The notes under the pieces were generated by a model. The model did no database searches. It worked only from the letters and a program-made list of their open reading frames with translations, and had not been told where the DNA came from. Shown here piece after piece: positions 22,626 through 34,904 of a stretch of 64,000 bases of DNA (position 1 is its first letter; every line of letters begins with the position of its first letter). The translations under genes and the position numbers were made by a program. This DNA is from Paraescarpia echinospica. Lineage: Eukaryota; Annelida; Polychaeta; Sabellida; Siboglinidae. The DNA lies in the NCBI GenBank assembly GCA_020002185.1, contig CM034533.1, forward strand, positions 48,024,346-48,088,345. The letters are read 5' to 3'.

Positions 22626-24642
22626 AATAACACACTGAAAAATAAGACAGCAACAGAATGCTGGAATATATTAAAGAGTGAAATTAAGTGCATAGTCGAC
22701 AAATTTGTACCCTTCAAAAAACAAGGGAAACGGTCCAAAAAGATACACTTATCGAAAGAAGCCATTAGAAAAATTAAGTATAAACAAATGATGTGGAAGT
22801 CATATAGATGTACTGGAAATGATGAAGACTACAACAGTTATAAAGAAGCACTTAACCAAGCTACAGCTGAAATTAGAAATTCAAAGAGAAGCTATGAACA
22901 ACAATTAGCTAGTAATATAAAACATGACAGCAAGAGTTTTTATGCATATATTCGAAGCAAACAGAAAGTTCAGGATAAGGTCGGTCCTCTAGAAGATAGT
23001 TCTGGAAATATAATATCAGAGGGATTCTTAATGGCAGAAGACCTGAATGAGTACTTTAGTTCAGTGTTTACCAGAGAAGATATTAGTTCACTGCCAGTAC
23101 CAGAGGCTAAGTTCAAGGGGGCAGATTCAGACTATTTAGGACAATTAATTGTAACCCCGGAAATGGTAGCTAAGAAAATAAGGGCTATTAAGGATAATAA
23201 ATCACCTGGAGTGGATGGGATTCCGTCCAAACTACTATTGGAAATTGTAGGACAAATTAGCGTACCGCTTGCAACAGTTTTAAATTTGTCATTAGAAGAG
23301 GGAGTGGTTCCTTTAGAATGGAAAGAAGCAAATGTTATACCGTTATTTAAAAAAGGTTCGAGAAACAAGTCAGAGAACTATAGACCAGTGAGTTTAACAT
23401 AAGTGATTTGCAAATTATTAGAAAGACTAATTAAAGATCACATGGTGGATTTTCTTGTTAAATAAAACTTGATCAACCCATCTCAACATGGTTTTTTTAA
23501 TGCGAGATCATGCTTAACAAATATGTTCTGTTTTTTGGAAGATATCACTAAGTGGGTAGATGAAGGATCACCAGTAGATATCATCTACTTAGATTTTAAA
23601 AAAGCTTTCGACAAAGTACCAAATCAAAGATTACTGCTGAAACTAAAGCCCATGGCGTAGGAAATGGTATAATAAACTGGATAGAACAATGGCTGATTGA
23701 CAGAAGACAACGTGTAGTAGTTGATGGGGAAGCTTCAAACTGGAAATCGGTATTGAGTGGGGTACCACAGGGATCAGTATTAGGACCTATATTATTCTTA
23801 ATATATATCAACGACTTGGATGATGAAGTAACAAGCAAGGTGTTGAAATTTGCGGATGATACAAAGGTGTTTAGTAGGATTAAAAGTGATGGAGATAGAC
23901 AGCATTTACAAGATGATCTTGACAGGTTGATCAAATGGTCTGAAAATGGCAAATGCTGTTCAATTTTGGGAAATGTAAATGCCTCCACACAGGACATGGG
24001 AACGAAGAGGTAGAATATACAATATACTAAGTACTACTGTAAAAGAAAAGGACTTAGGGTTAACCATTAGTGCTGATATGAAGGTTTCAGAGCAGTGCGG
24101 AATTGCAGCTTCAAAGGGAAATCAAATCCTTGGATTAATTAGGCGAAACATAATGTATAAGGAAAAATAGCTAATAATACCGCTGTACAAAACAATAGTT
24201 AGGCCTCATTTAGAATATTGTATTCAAGCGTGGAGGCCATATCACAGGAAGGACATAGATATGCTAGAAAGAGTGCAGAGGAGAGCAACTAAAATAATAC
24301 CAAAACTGAGGGATCTTAGTTACGAAATACGCCTAAAAAATGCGGTTTAACAACACTAGAGACCAGGAGATTGAGAGATCAGATAGAAGTGTTTAAAATA
24401 TTGAATGGTTATGAATATATTGATAGAAATATTTTTTTTCAATTAAGAAAGATAGAAGGACTAGAGGACATGAAGTTAAATTAGCAAAGAAGCAGAGTAG
24501 ATTATATATAAGAAAGTTTTCATTTTCACAAAGGACTGTAAATGAATGGAACAGATTATCTGCTGATTGTGTGGGTGCTAGTAGCATGATTATGTTTAAA
24601 AATAAAATCGACACATACCTCAGACGGGCGGGATACACATAG
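22626..24642 (+). pseudogene. CR1-like RT of copy A3, broken
   Basis: 22788-23402 encodes the linker and fingers (SPGVDGIPSKLL, ENYRPVSLT), then TAA at 23400 replaces a Ser codon. Further pieces lie at 23469-23660 (LDFKKAFDKVPNQRL) and 23753-24013 ([18 protein letters not shown]), with frameshifts between. The TAA and a 1-base loss at about 24340 are shared with copy A4. Confidence 0.8.
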
Positions 24643-24796
24643 ATAAAAGGGTCGGACTCTCGATAAGCCAAAGGGCTTCCTTGTCCACCTGCCACCTAGA
24701 GTTAATTCTCTGGGTAGCAATCTTGTTAAATCTTGTAAATGTTATTTTATTTTATTTCATTCATGATACTTGCCATTGCTTCTACATGTACAGTGT

Positions 24797-25470
24797 TTAT
24801 TTTAAATCATTTAGTTTAGATCTCTGCAGTATTTTTGAATTATGAAGTCTACAAAATAAATTATCTATCAGGGTTTCAGTTGTTCTTGTAAATCTAGTGG
24901 GGAGAATTATTTGTGGGTAGAGACTATGTGATATTAAAGTATCAAAAAAGCTACTAAAAATGTAATCTTCATTTAATTTCAGTAAGTTAATATTAAAATC
25001 CCCAGCAATAATGATATCACAATTACTGTTGTCCAATGTTGATATAATTGGTGTAAATTAATTTATAAATGCGTTTAATTTATTTTTTCGCGTTGTTGGA
25101 GATCGATATATATTTCCAATGGTTAAAGTCTTAGATAGGTTACGACCCTTTACTCGAATAATCAACCCTTCCCAGTGTTCAAATGTATTAAGATTCAGTT
25201 TAACTTCTGATTTATACTGGTTATCAATATATATTATCAACCCTCCTTTGCTGCTACATATTTTACCCTGCGATATGCAGTGGTATCCATATAAAGAAAA
25301 TGGTGATAAATCCTCGCTTTCATCTGTCCATGACTCTTGCAGACATAGTACACCAAATTTAAAATTTATAGTATTTAGTTCTTCTATGATTGCCTCAAGT
25401 TCAGAAAATTTGGCATTTAGTCATTGTATATGTGTATTTAAAATATTGAAGGAATTCTTATTTTTTTAAC
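24797..25470 (-). pseudogene. Endonuclease fragment of the older LINE
   Basis: Minus-strand frames 25240-25058 and 25036-24797, with upstream sequence to 25470, give APE-type endonuclease motifs: LQESW (catalytic Glu), IYRSP and GDFN. In-frame stops occur, and the C-terminal SDH motif was not found. Confidence 0.7.
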
Positions 25471-25480
25471 TCATTAAATT

Positions 25481-26580
25481 GATCAAAATCATAGTAAGAC
25501 GAACGTCGTATTATTTGCTGTTCATTTATGTCAGTGTCATTTTTATTTATATATAATATATTTGTTAAGCAGTAATTCCGAATACCTCCTGATTAGGAGT
25601 GGAAAGCTTCATCGAAAATCATTTTCCATCGTCTAAAAAGGTTTCCTTTATCATTATATTATAATTACAAAAGTATGTTTTCTTAGGATATTGTGATAGA
25701 TACACGTGCTAAAATTAATTGGATTGTACATTTCGAGACACATTGCAGTTATTACTAATGTGTTATTATATATAAAAGCATGTGAGTAAGTAGAGATAAA
25801 CATCGCATTGTTTTCAATGAGAAAACATAACAAAAAAGAATAGAAAAGCTAATTAGGCTCTTTGTTAATGACATCAAGAGATATTCACGGGAAGGAAATA
25901 GTTTTAAATCTGTGCTTGGACGACTTACAGCAAAGTTCTAAAGCTACCATCATCATTGAGATGTTTCAAATATAAAAATAATAGCTCTAATAAAAGGTAT
26001 GTATATCTGCATATAATGATATCAACAAATCGGTTGAAAGGACTTATATACCAAAGTCACAATTGATATAACCAAATTAGGGTTTAGTTTGTCAATCCAT
26101 AAAATAACAGATTTTAAAGTAATGCTGTTCAAATATTATTTATAAATAATGTTTTGATTTTAAGTAATGTAACAAAACAAATGAAAAATAATACATTACG
26201 TCTGTCAGCTCATACTTATACACTGACATACCAAAATCAAATATCAATACTTGCCGTTGCCTGTATAGTAAAGATGTTACGATGTGCATACATCATAAAT
26301 TAAGATCAAGTTTTAACTGCCACATTTCAATTTCTGAGAAACAATTATTCTTAGGTACATATGCCTAATAATAATTAATACATCTCCATAAATTATTGTC
26401 TCAAATCGAATAACGTTACCAAAGTACAAACAAATTAATATTAAATAGAAGTATAAACTCAACGACCTAAAAATAACTGACTCAGGAAGTTATTATTGTA
26501 TATGCTACGCTGTATAATACAAATAAAGTAGTGAGTCCAAACCGCTAATTAAAGAACTCTTTAGCCAGGCTGCCACGTAC
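25481..26580. other. Intron, no feature seen
   Basis: AT-rich intron between the older LINE and exon 16. Confidence 0.45.
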
Positions 26581-26709
26581 CATTTTGGCATCTGGCTCCC
26601 GAGTAGTTCCGTCGACATCTACACATGACATTGTGGCCGACACGCTGGCACGTGCCACCGTTATGACAGTAGTTCTTGCTGCAGACAGCTTCACCTTCAC
26701 GCAGACGCA
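26581..26709 (-). CDS. EGF exon 16
   Basis: 129 bp, phase 1-1, donor AATG|GTACGT, acceptor TCATGTAG. Charged lead RLREGEA, then VCSKNYCHNGGTC, VMCRC, YSGARCQN. Six cysteines, O-fucose consensus. Its acceptor is the first copy of the 35-bp array that fills the upstream intron to 27556. Confidence 0.86.
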
Positions 26710-27556
26710 CTACATGACAAGTCATGACACAACTGTCAACAACACTACATGACACATCATGACACAAATGCCAACAACACTACATGACACGTCATGCCAC
26801 CACTGTCAATAACACTACGTGACACCACTGGCAATCACACTACATGACATGTCATTACACCACAGTCAACAACACTACATGACATGTCATGATACAACAG
26901 CCAACAACATGACATGAGATGACATAACTGCCAACAACACTACATGACACTGCATGATACCACTGTCAAAGATACTAAATGACAAGTCATGACACCACTG
27001 TCAACAACACTACATGACACGCCATGATATCAATCAGCAACACTACATGACACATCATGACACCAGTCAACCACACTGCACAACACACCATGGCACCACT
27101 GCCAATATCACCACACAACATGACACGACACCACTATCAACAACAGTACATGACATCATTGCAAACACCACTGTCAACCACACTACATGACATGTCATTA
27201 CACCACAGTCAACAACACTACATAGCACGTCATGATACAACTGCCAACAACACTACATGACATGAGATGACACAACTGCCAACAACACTACATGACACTA
27301 CATGACACCACTGTCAACACTACATGACATAATTGTCAATTGTAACCACAATAATACAAACTGGTCAGTTAATAGAACGTTGCCGAGCGCTGGAAACAAC
27401 TAGGAAACGATACTACATGACACGTCATGACATCAGTCAACCACACTGCACAACACACCATGACACCACTGCCAACATCACTACACAACATGACACGACA
27501 CCACTATCAACAACAGTGCATGACACCACTGCTAACAACACTACATGACATGTCAT
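26706..27556 (-). repeat. About 35-bp minisatellite restating the 3' splice site of EGF exon 16
   Basis: More than 20 imperfect units built on plus-strand CACTACATGACACGTCATGA and CACCACTGTCAACAA. On the minus strand each has TGTCATGTAG|TG, identical to the real acceptor and first two exon bases. The first unit overlaps the junction. Confidence 0.85.
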
Positions 27557-27629
27557 GACGTGAAATAAATCTAAACTAAATGGTATTGGCATGATATCAC
27601 ACGTGGTTTGTAATATCAGAAATAAACGA

Positions 27630-27796
27630 GTTGTGAACTCACCCCGCACTCGAGGAATGCTCACTGTGAACTCATCCCGCACTCGTGGAATACACATTGT
27701 GAACTCACCACGCACTCGTGGAATACACATTGTGGACTTACAACGCCCAGGTGGAATACACATTGTGAACTCACAAAGCACTCGTGGAATGAGTGA
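27630..27796 (+). repeat. About 33-bp minisatellite, left of the LINE
   Basis: Five or so units built on GTGAACTCACCACGCACTCG and TGGAATACACATT. The same unit resumes at 29534 after the LINE. Confidence 0.85.
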
Positions 27797-29533
27797 ACAT
27801 TCATCCACGCTGACTGACCTTATCATCTCAGAGGAGGGCATTCGCAAGATTCTCACCAAACTAGATCCCTACAAGGCCTGCGGCCCAGATCACATCAGTC
27901 CACGGGTACTCAAAGAACTGGCAACTGAAGCAGCCCCAATCTTGACTACTATTTTCCAGCCCTCAATCAACACAGGCGAGGTCCCATTGGACTGGAGAGA
28001 AGCCAACAGAACTCTTGTTTTTTTTAAAGAAAGGCGAGCACTGTGATCCAGCAAACTACAGCTCCCGTATCCATCACAAGCGTTCCATGCAAGATCCATG
28101 TCATCGTCAACGCTCTGATGAATCACCTCGAAAGCAATGGAATCCTCAGGCCAGAACAACATGACTTCTGCAAATTAAGATCCTGCGAAACCTAACTACT
28201 GGACTTCAATGAAGAACTCAGCGAGAGAACATGGAACAAGGCCACCAAGCTGACATCATAATAATGGACTTTGCGAAAGCCTTCGATCGGGTTAACCACA
28301 GTTTCCTCCTACATAAGCTACACCACTGTGGAGTCCAAGGCAAGGTCAACCGGTGGCTCGGGGCTTTCCTCAGGAATCGGCGGCAAGCAGTAGTGGTCAA
28401 CGATGCTACCTCAGGCTACGTCAGTTTGCGCCCAGGAATACCACAGGGGTGAGTCGTCGGCCTAGCACTATTCCTGATCTATATCAACGACCTCCCACAG
28501 CAATTCACCTCACGGACACGCCTGTTTGCAGATGACACCGCTGTTTATTGCTTCTCTACCACAGGCCGCGACCAACACCAGCTACAATTTGACCTCCAAC
28601 GATTGGACAGCTGGGAGCAACGATGGGACATGGCTCTTCTTCCTGTCACCCGCAAGAGGACCACTGCAGACTACCAATACCTACTCCATGGCCGTACCTT
28701 GGCAACTGTCACCTCTGCCAAGTACCTCGGCATTACCATCACCCGAGACCTCAGCTGGCACCAGCACATTGACAACATCTGTGCTAAAGCCAACAAGACC
28801 CTGGGTTTCTTACGTCGCAACATCAAGATCAGCGCCACCCTTAACAGTGTGGGACCCCTACATACAGCGCAACATTGACAAGATCGAAGCAGTCCAGAGA
28901 AGAGCCGCCCGGTTTGTGGTCAGTTAGTACCAGAAGACATCTATTGTAAACACAATGATCAACAGACTTAATTGGCCTTCCCTCCAGCACCGCAAAAAGG
29001 TGGCAAAATTGACCATGCTACATATTATCCTTAAAAACTAAGCAATAGTCGATCGTTCCAAACTCGTTTCTGCCCCGATCACGCAAAGAAGAGGGCATTC
29101 ACAACAGCTCTGCCAGACCAGTAGAACCACGTACAGACAACAGTCTTTCCTCTCCAATACCATCAAAGATTGGAAAAAGTTGCCGGAAACAGCTGTGGCT
29201 GCCAGTATCATTGACACCTTCAAACTAGATCCTCCATAGTTAGATTAGGTAGGGATATGGATCTTATTTTAATTATTCATTTACTTATTTATTATTTATT
29301 TATTTGCATTTATTTGTTTTAAATTTTATTCATTTGTATATGTTTAGGGTTTTTTGGGTTTTGTTTTATTGTGTATTTTAAATTTGTATAGTGTATGTTC
29401 TCCATAGGTCTGACTCTCTAGATATTCTTCTCTTGGTAAAGCAATTCCTACCTCCTCGCAACCACCAAAGTGCAGCAGAATAATCAGCAAGATGATTGTG
29501 GCTGCCAAACGACGATGATGATGATGATGATGA
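27797..29533 (+). mobile_element. LINE remnant (CR1/jockey-type RT) with GAT tail
   Basis: Broken plus-strand frames follow RT order: GPDHISPRVLKELA, GEVPLDWREAN, MDFAKAFDRVNHSFL, PGIPQG followed by a stop, FLIYINDLPQ, LFADDTAVY, LGITITRDLSWHQHI. The 3' end finishes in a (GAT)n run at 29514-29533. It lies inside a roughly 30-bp minisatellite that is present on both sides. Confidence 0.72.
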
Positions 29534-29762
29534 ATGCACATTGTGAACTCACACCGCACTCGTGGAATACACATTGTGCACTCATCACGCATTCATGGAA
29601 AACATATTGTGAACTCACAACGCATTCGTGGAATACACATTGTGCACTCACCACGCATTCATGGAATACATATGTTGAACTCACAACGCACTCGTGGAAT
29701 ACACATTGTGAAGTTACCACGCATTCATAGAATACATATTGTGAACTCACCACCCATTCACT
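29534..29762 (+). repeat. About 33-bp minisatellite, right of the LINE
   Basis: Seven or so units matching the left block (GTGAACTCACAACGCACTCG, TGGAATACACATT). The LINE therefore landed within an existing array. Confidence 0.85.
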
Positions 29763-30005
29763 ATGCACTCACCTTTATTCGTCAAATATGCTTCTGCAAA
29801 CAAAACGGTGTTTCACTGTCACATACAAATTGCCAGTTTTATTTTAATATTATTTGTAACTGTAGAAGGCATGCATAAATGTATATTTGAAACAACATAT
29901 AATGTAGTAATTAATTAACTGTGCAACGTACTGATCTAATATAGATAATAACGGCCGATTAATAACATCATCTTGTTCCATCAGTATGTGAGGTTGTATT
30001 CCTTA

Positions 30006-30296
<291 letters not shown>

Positions 30297-30310
30297 TTAC
30301 ACAGGAACAC

Positions 30311-30312
30311 TG

Positions 30313-30345
<33 letters not shown>

Positions 30346-30462
30346 CGTGTGTGTGTGTGTGAGAGAGAGAGAGAGTGCGTCTGTGCGTGAGTGCATGTGC
30401 GCCTGTGTGCATGTGGGCGTGAGTGCGTTTATATGTGTGTGAGTGCGTGAGAACGTGTGAGT

Positions 30463-30493
<31 letters not shown>

Positions 30494-30520
30494 GCGTGTG
30501 CGTATGTATCCATGTGTGTC
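30311..30520. repeat. GT microsatellite beside exon 14
   Basis: Plus-strand (TG)n runs with GAGAGA and GTGCGTGA interruptions, starting a few bases past the exon 14 donor. Frames on either strand are artefacts. Confidence 0.9.
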
Positions 30521-30525
30521 CGTAC

Positions 30526-30651
30526 CTTCACAATGGACCCCAGTGAATCCTGCAGTACACACACAAGTGACATTGCCCCCACTCTCAGTGCGTGTGGCGC
30601 CGTTGCGACACGGGTCCTGTGTACATTTACTGGTGGACGTCCCAGAAGACA
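30526..30651 (-). CDS. EGF exon 14, third cysteine replaced by arginine
   Basis: 126 bp, phase 1-1, donor GAAG|GTACGG, acceptor TTTTGACAG. A Ser/Thr-rich lead (SSGTSTSK) precedes CTQDPCRNGATR, VTCVC, GFTGVHCE. Where every sibling has C3 this domain has arginine (CGC instead of TGC, a single transition), leaving C1 unpaired with its usual partner. The frame and splice sites are intact, so the exon is probably still used. Confidence 0.82.
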
Positions 30652-31144
30652 CTGTCAAAATAACATAAAGTCTCAACTTGTGCTGCAGCAAAGAAACAAA
30701 CATATATTTAATATATAAAACACTGTGCCAAATATTATATTCTGCATTGTATGTTTTCGGATGAGGTTGGTTAACAGTAAGAGATTCAATATTTGTGGCA
30801 CATCAAAAAGCAGAGGGGCAACCAATGTGTCCCAAGTCAGTGACTGTGGAAACGGAAACAATGTGTGTATTCATACACTATGTTTTGGACACTTTACTAT
30901 TTATTGTACTTTTTTCGGACAGCTGATAATTTAATTAATTTAGGTGTGCAAATTGTTGATACTATAAATTACATGTAATATATAGCATGCTACGTAGACA
31001 CTGGGTCAAATAATTCTGGCTAGAAACACCCGTAGGATTATCCTTTAGCAAACATGCTGTCACCTAACCAAAAACAAACCGTAGCAGTCTGTCCAACATC
31101 AGTTATTCATATTATTCAGATAAATGTAAAAAAGTTAACAAGTA
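30652..31144. other. Intron, no feature seen
   Basis: AT-rich sequence between the L2-like 3' end and exon 14. Confidence 0.45.
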
Positions 31145-32540
31145 TTAATACTAAATAATAATAAGATAACTTCTATTGCGCCTAAATCCTTGGAAACCAA
31201 GCTCAAAGGCGCGTCAAAACAAAAGGATTGGTCAATAGCAAAATCCATAAGCAGTATTCCAGTTGTCAACAGATGGGTGCTAGGGAGCTACGGTGGATAA
31301 GCAAGGTTGTAAAGATAAGTTTTTAAATGACGACGGAATTTTGTAGTATTTTCAACTGATCTAACACGAAGAGGGAGCATATTCCAAAGAGTTGGTGCAG
31401 CAACAGAAAAAGCCCTAGTTCTAATGTTAGTATTGACTCGAGGAACAAAAAGTAGGTCAGAACTAGATGATCGAAGCTGGATAGGTTTTCTTACAGGGGT
31501 AAGTAATGAATGCAAATAAGATGGCTGCTTACTGGACAGTGCCTGGTATGTAATGGTACAGATCTTAAATATTATACGATATCGTACATGAAGCCAATGA
31601 AAAGACTTCAAAAGTGGCACAGAGCTTGCTAGCGATATTATAAAGGAGGGAATTGCAATAGTCAAGTTTGCTGCTAACAAGCGATGTTGCAATAGTTTTA
31701 GCAACATAAAATGACATATACCGGCGAATATGGTGAAGATCACGAATATTATAAAACCAGCAGCGACATGTTTGAGATATGTGTTGTCGGAAATTGAAGT
31801 TATTAACAAAGATCACTCCTAGATTCCCTACCTAGGTTGCTGGAGTGATATACTGATTCAAAATACGCGCAGGGAAAAAACATCCAGTTTACTACGTTGC
31901 ACTGGAGTACCAATAATGATCAATTCAGTTTTATTTGCATTTAATTTCAACTTGCTGTCATTCATCCAGTGGAAGATATCTTGAAAGCAATCACTAAGTT
32001 GGTTAAGGTAACGATTTGTATCCGGGGTAGCCAACGAAATGTAGATCTGAGTATCATCAGCATAAAGATGATGATCCACGTGATGTCTTTGTATAACAGA
32101 GCTTAGTGCCGTGGTGTAAAGAGTAAAAAGCAAAGGCCCAAGAACAGAACCCTGGGGAACACCAAATAAAGCCGGCAGTGCAGCTGAAAAGCAGTTCCCA
32201 ATCTTTATAGTTTGGTATCTATCAGTTAGATATGAAGAAAACCAACTTAGAGCTGCGCCAGATATGCCGTACCACTTTAATAAGCGTTCAATGAGAATGG
32301 TGTGAATAATCGTGTCGAAAGCGACAGAGAGATCTAGTAAGGTAAGTGCAGTCACTTTACCATTATTAATGTTCAAGTTAATGTCATTATGAACCTTTAA
32401 GAGTGAAGTCTATGTTGAATGAAACTGTCTATATGCTGATTGTAGCACATTAGTTAAGACATTTGTGCTAATGTGAGACCTTAGACGACTTGCTACAACC
32501 TTTCCTAATATTTTGGAAATAAAGCTGAGGTTAGAAATAT
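31145..32540 (-). mobile_element. L2-like LINE, 5'-truncated, broken
   Basis: Minus-strand frames encode [52 protein letters not shown] (32376 to 31858), and a C-terminal part ending FRRHLKTYLYNLAYPP (31809 to 31288). Frameshifts separate them. The 3' end (31178-31212) forms a GCGCC...GGCGC hairpin with an inner CTTGG/CCAAG stem, as in many L2-type tails, followed by an AATAATAA run. Confidence 0.75.
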
Positions 32541-32559
32541 GTCTATGACTGTTATATTA

Positions 32560-33780
32560 CCAAGATAACTTTACATAGTACCCATAATTTATTGTAATTA
32601 AAATAACAGGTTAAGTAATTGAAACAACAGTGTTTGTAAAATGGTTGTTACGTTGTTACCCAGACAAAACGTATCTTACGTGAGCAGTCCCTCGTCGCAT
32701 TCACTTGGGATACAGCAACTTGTGAGTCTACAATGAATCATGTAGAAATCAGACAAATCACAAATGCATTGTTAGTTGAGCTGGGAGATAGCAGCCAGGA
32801 AAACACTGGTCTGAACACTGTTCTGGACACTGGTCTGAAAAGTGGTCTGAACACTTGTCTGAACACTGGTCTGAAAGGTGATCTGAACGTTGTTCACCAC
32901 GGAGTGAGGAGTGTTGTTACAGTTGTGACTACAAAGCACCAAACACTGGCACGCCAAACAACACTGGTTTAATAATAAGAACACAGAAACGAGTGAACCA
33001 GAGAAAATAAACTGATCAGTTAGTCAAGTTAATAGTTGGCCGATTAAGGGAAACTGATCGTCAAAATTCTAGCATTCACATCGAGTTGAAACTTCACAAC
33101 ATCTCAGTTAGACAAATAAGTATTGACCAAGATGAGGGTACCTGCTTAGTGGAACACCAACTCAACTCGTCTAACAACCATTAAATCAGGCTGCTGATAT
33201 CAAGTACTGTAACGCATCCTTCCACCAATCTTTACTAACAGGGTGAAAGTAAATACAGAACACATGACGTTCTTCCTTGATTGTACCATGTGCAGTGCTA
33301 CCACACCTATGTATGGTGATACTACCACACCAGTTGGAAAGTCATACCACCACGTCACCTGTTGACAGTCACTAAAAGATACATTTGAAGCTAGCCAATG
33401 ACGCTTACTGATATTTTACAAAAATCACAACGCTAGCAAATGCAAAATTCGGTCAATCTGATAACAATGTCAAACGTGATCAGACAAAACAATTGCAGGA
33501 ATTGTTTAGTTGTCTGATTGTTCATTTCATTCCAATGACGTCAACCATTCATGGCTACAGGTACACCACGACATGTAATTCTAACAGAAGACCTGTGTGT
33601 TACACCACAAACACCGAGACACGTGTGTATAATTGTATGTATATATAAATGTATACATATAAATATATATGTGAGCGTGCGTGTGTCTGTGTGTACATAC
33701 ATATATATTAACCAAAATTACTTTGATAGTCACTTTCCGAGTATGTCACAACTTTACATAGATGAATGACAGTCACATAC
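32560..33780. other. Intron with a short 12-bp repeat
   Basis: At 32800-32895 a roughly 12-bp unit built on ACACTGGTCTGA repeats about eight times. TA/GT-rich runs occur at 33630-33710. Nothing else recognised. Confidence 0.55.
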
Positions 33781-33891
33781 ATTCACAGTCGACGCCGTGG
33801 TACTGGGTGGCACACTTGCACACTCGCTCGTTGCCCTTGCGGATACACGTGCCTCCATTCTTACACGGCTGGTTGCGACATGAATCACGGA
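33781..33891 (-). CDS. EGF exon 13
   Basis: 111 bp, phase 1-1, donor GAAT|GTATGT, acceptor GTTTGCAG. Six cysteines: RDSCRNQPCKNGGTC, RVCKC, YHGVDCE, with the O-fucose consensus. Confidence 0.86.
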
Positions 33892-34612
33892 CTGCAAACA
33901 CAAACAGCTGGGGGCTACTTGAGAAATCTCTCATTGGTTATTCACACAATTACGTCATATTTGTTTTGTCGCAAAGATAAATCACTGAAAGCATTTGTAA
34001 TACTTTTAATACTCCTGTAGTTCTAAAGTAATATTTTCAAACCTTCACCAGTATGAAGATTAAGACGATCCCTTCAAGGGGAAATAAAAGACAGTGCTGG
34101 CATTATGCATGATGCTCCTTTCCTCTGCAGTGTTAGCATTTAATGTGCGTGTGTGTTTGCATGCATGTGTGTGCGAGCTAGTGTACATTTGTATGTATGT
34201 GTGTGTGTGTGTGAGTGCGAATGTGGGAGAGTGAATGAGCGAGTGTGAATCCATGGTGTGCATGCATGCGTGTCTGTATGGATACTTGTGCCATGCGCAT
34301 TGCTATTTGTTGTTTCCCAACATTGATACATGTGCTTTAGTTTCAGGTATTACATAAATATTCCAAATATATTCTGAATACGTTATCTGTTCTGACAGCT
34401 TCTGGAATAAAACACTTGTTTACGAGGATTATGCATCGTGGCTGAATTCCGCAAACATTATTACTACATTATATGTTGTGAATGAATAATACTTTTTGTG
34501 CATTGACCAAGATATATACTGTGCATGAAGAATGATGTATTGTACATAAACCCTGCCAGTGTGTTCATGAGCCATGCCAATGTGTCTACGGACATGCGAA
34601 GTGAGTGCTTAC
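33892..34612. other. Intron with GT-rich tract
   Basis: Holds an imperfect GT/GCATGC-rich stretch at about 34140-34270. Frames across it are low-complexity artefacts. Confidence 0.5.
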
Positions 34613-34726
34613 ATTGACAAGTGAGGCCGAAATTGTCAACACTGCAGACACACATAAAGGTGTTGTCCTCGGAGGGCTGGCAGCGACCGCCGTTCTTACA
34701 CGGCTTACGGCCGCACGAGTAGAATG
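34613..34726 (-). CDS. EGF exon 12
   Basis: 114 bp, phase 1-1, donor CAAT|GTAAGC, acceptor GTTTCAG. Six cysteines: FYSCGRKPCKNGGRC, FMCVC, NFGLTCQ. Arginine before C3 removes the O-fucose site. Confidence 0.86.
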
Positions 34727-34904
34727 CTGAAACACGTGTTCACGATAGACAGAGACATGTCTTGTGGACGACACAAACAAACAGACAGACTCGGTCAGAA
34801 TAGCTATGAGTATTTATCAGTATTACGCACTTGCACGTACACATGCATGCACCACGCACTACATACTAACAACATCAACACTATACTGTACATGAATGTA
34901 GAAA

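Larger units (their letters stand above)
20326..24745 (+). mobile_element. CR1-like LINE copy A3, near full length
   Basis: Contains a 5' UTR (20326-20877), ORF1, ORF2 endonuclease and RT, the 3' hairpin (24690-24719) and AATCTTGTTA tail. It is inserted head to head with copy A2 in the older LINE. ORF1 and ORF2 are both disabled. Confidence 0.82.
15950..25480 (-). mobile_element. Older LINE (jockey/CR1-type), split by two nested CR1 copies
   Basis: Minus-strand pieces are in LINE order: endonuclease at 25470-24797 (LCLQESW, SKGGLIIYIDN, IYRSP, IIAGDFNINLL), linker at 20325-20160 (EEITRAKNKYMPSKLVKF), continuing at 18074 (KKLTWITQGLLISIRYGN), RT at 17717-16731 (CGLDGISSKLLK, PISLLPTISKVLG, FLDLSKAFDTIDYHIL, MYADDTTLSS) and C-terminus at 16755-16040. 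Stops and frameshifts make it dead. Removing 18076-20158 and 20326-24745 rejoins the fragments. The 3' end runs into a TA-rich tract at about 15890-15930. Confidence 0.78.
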
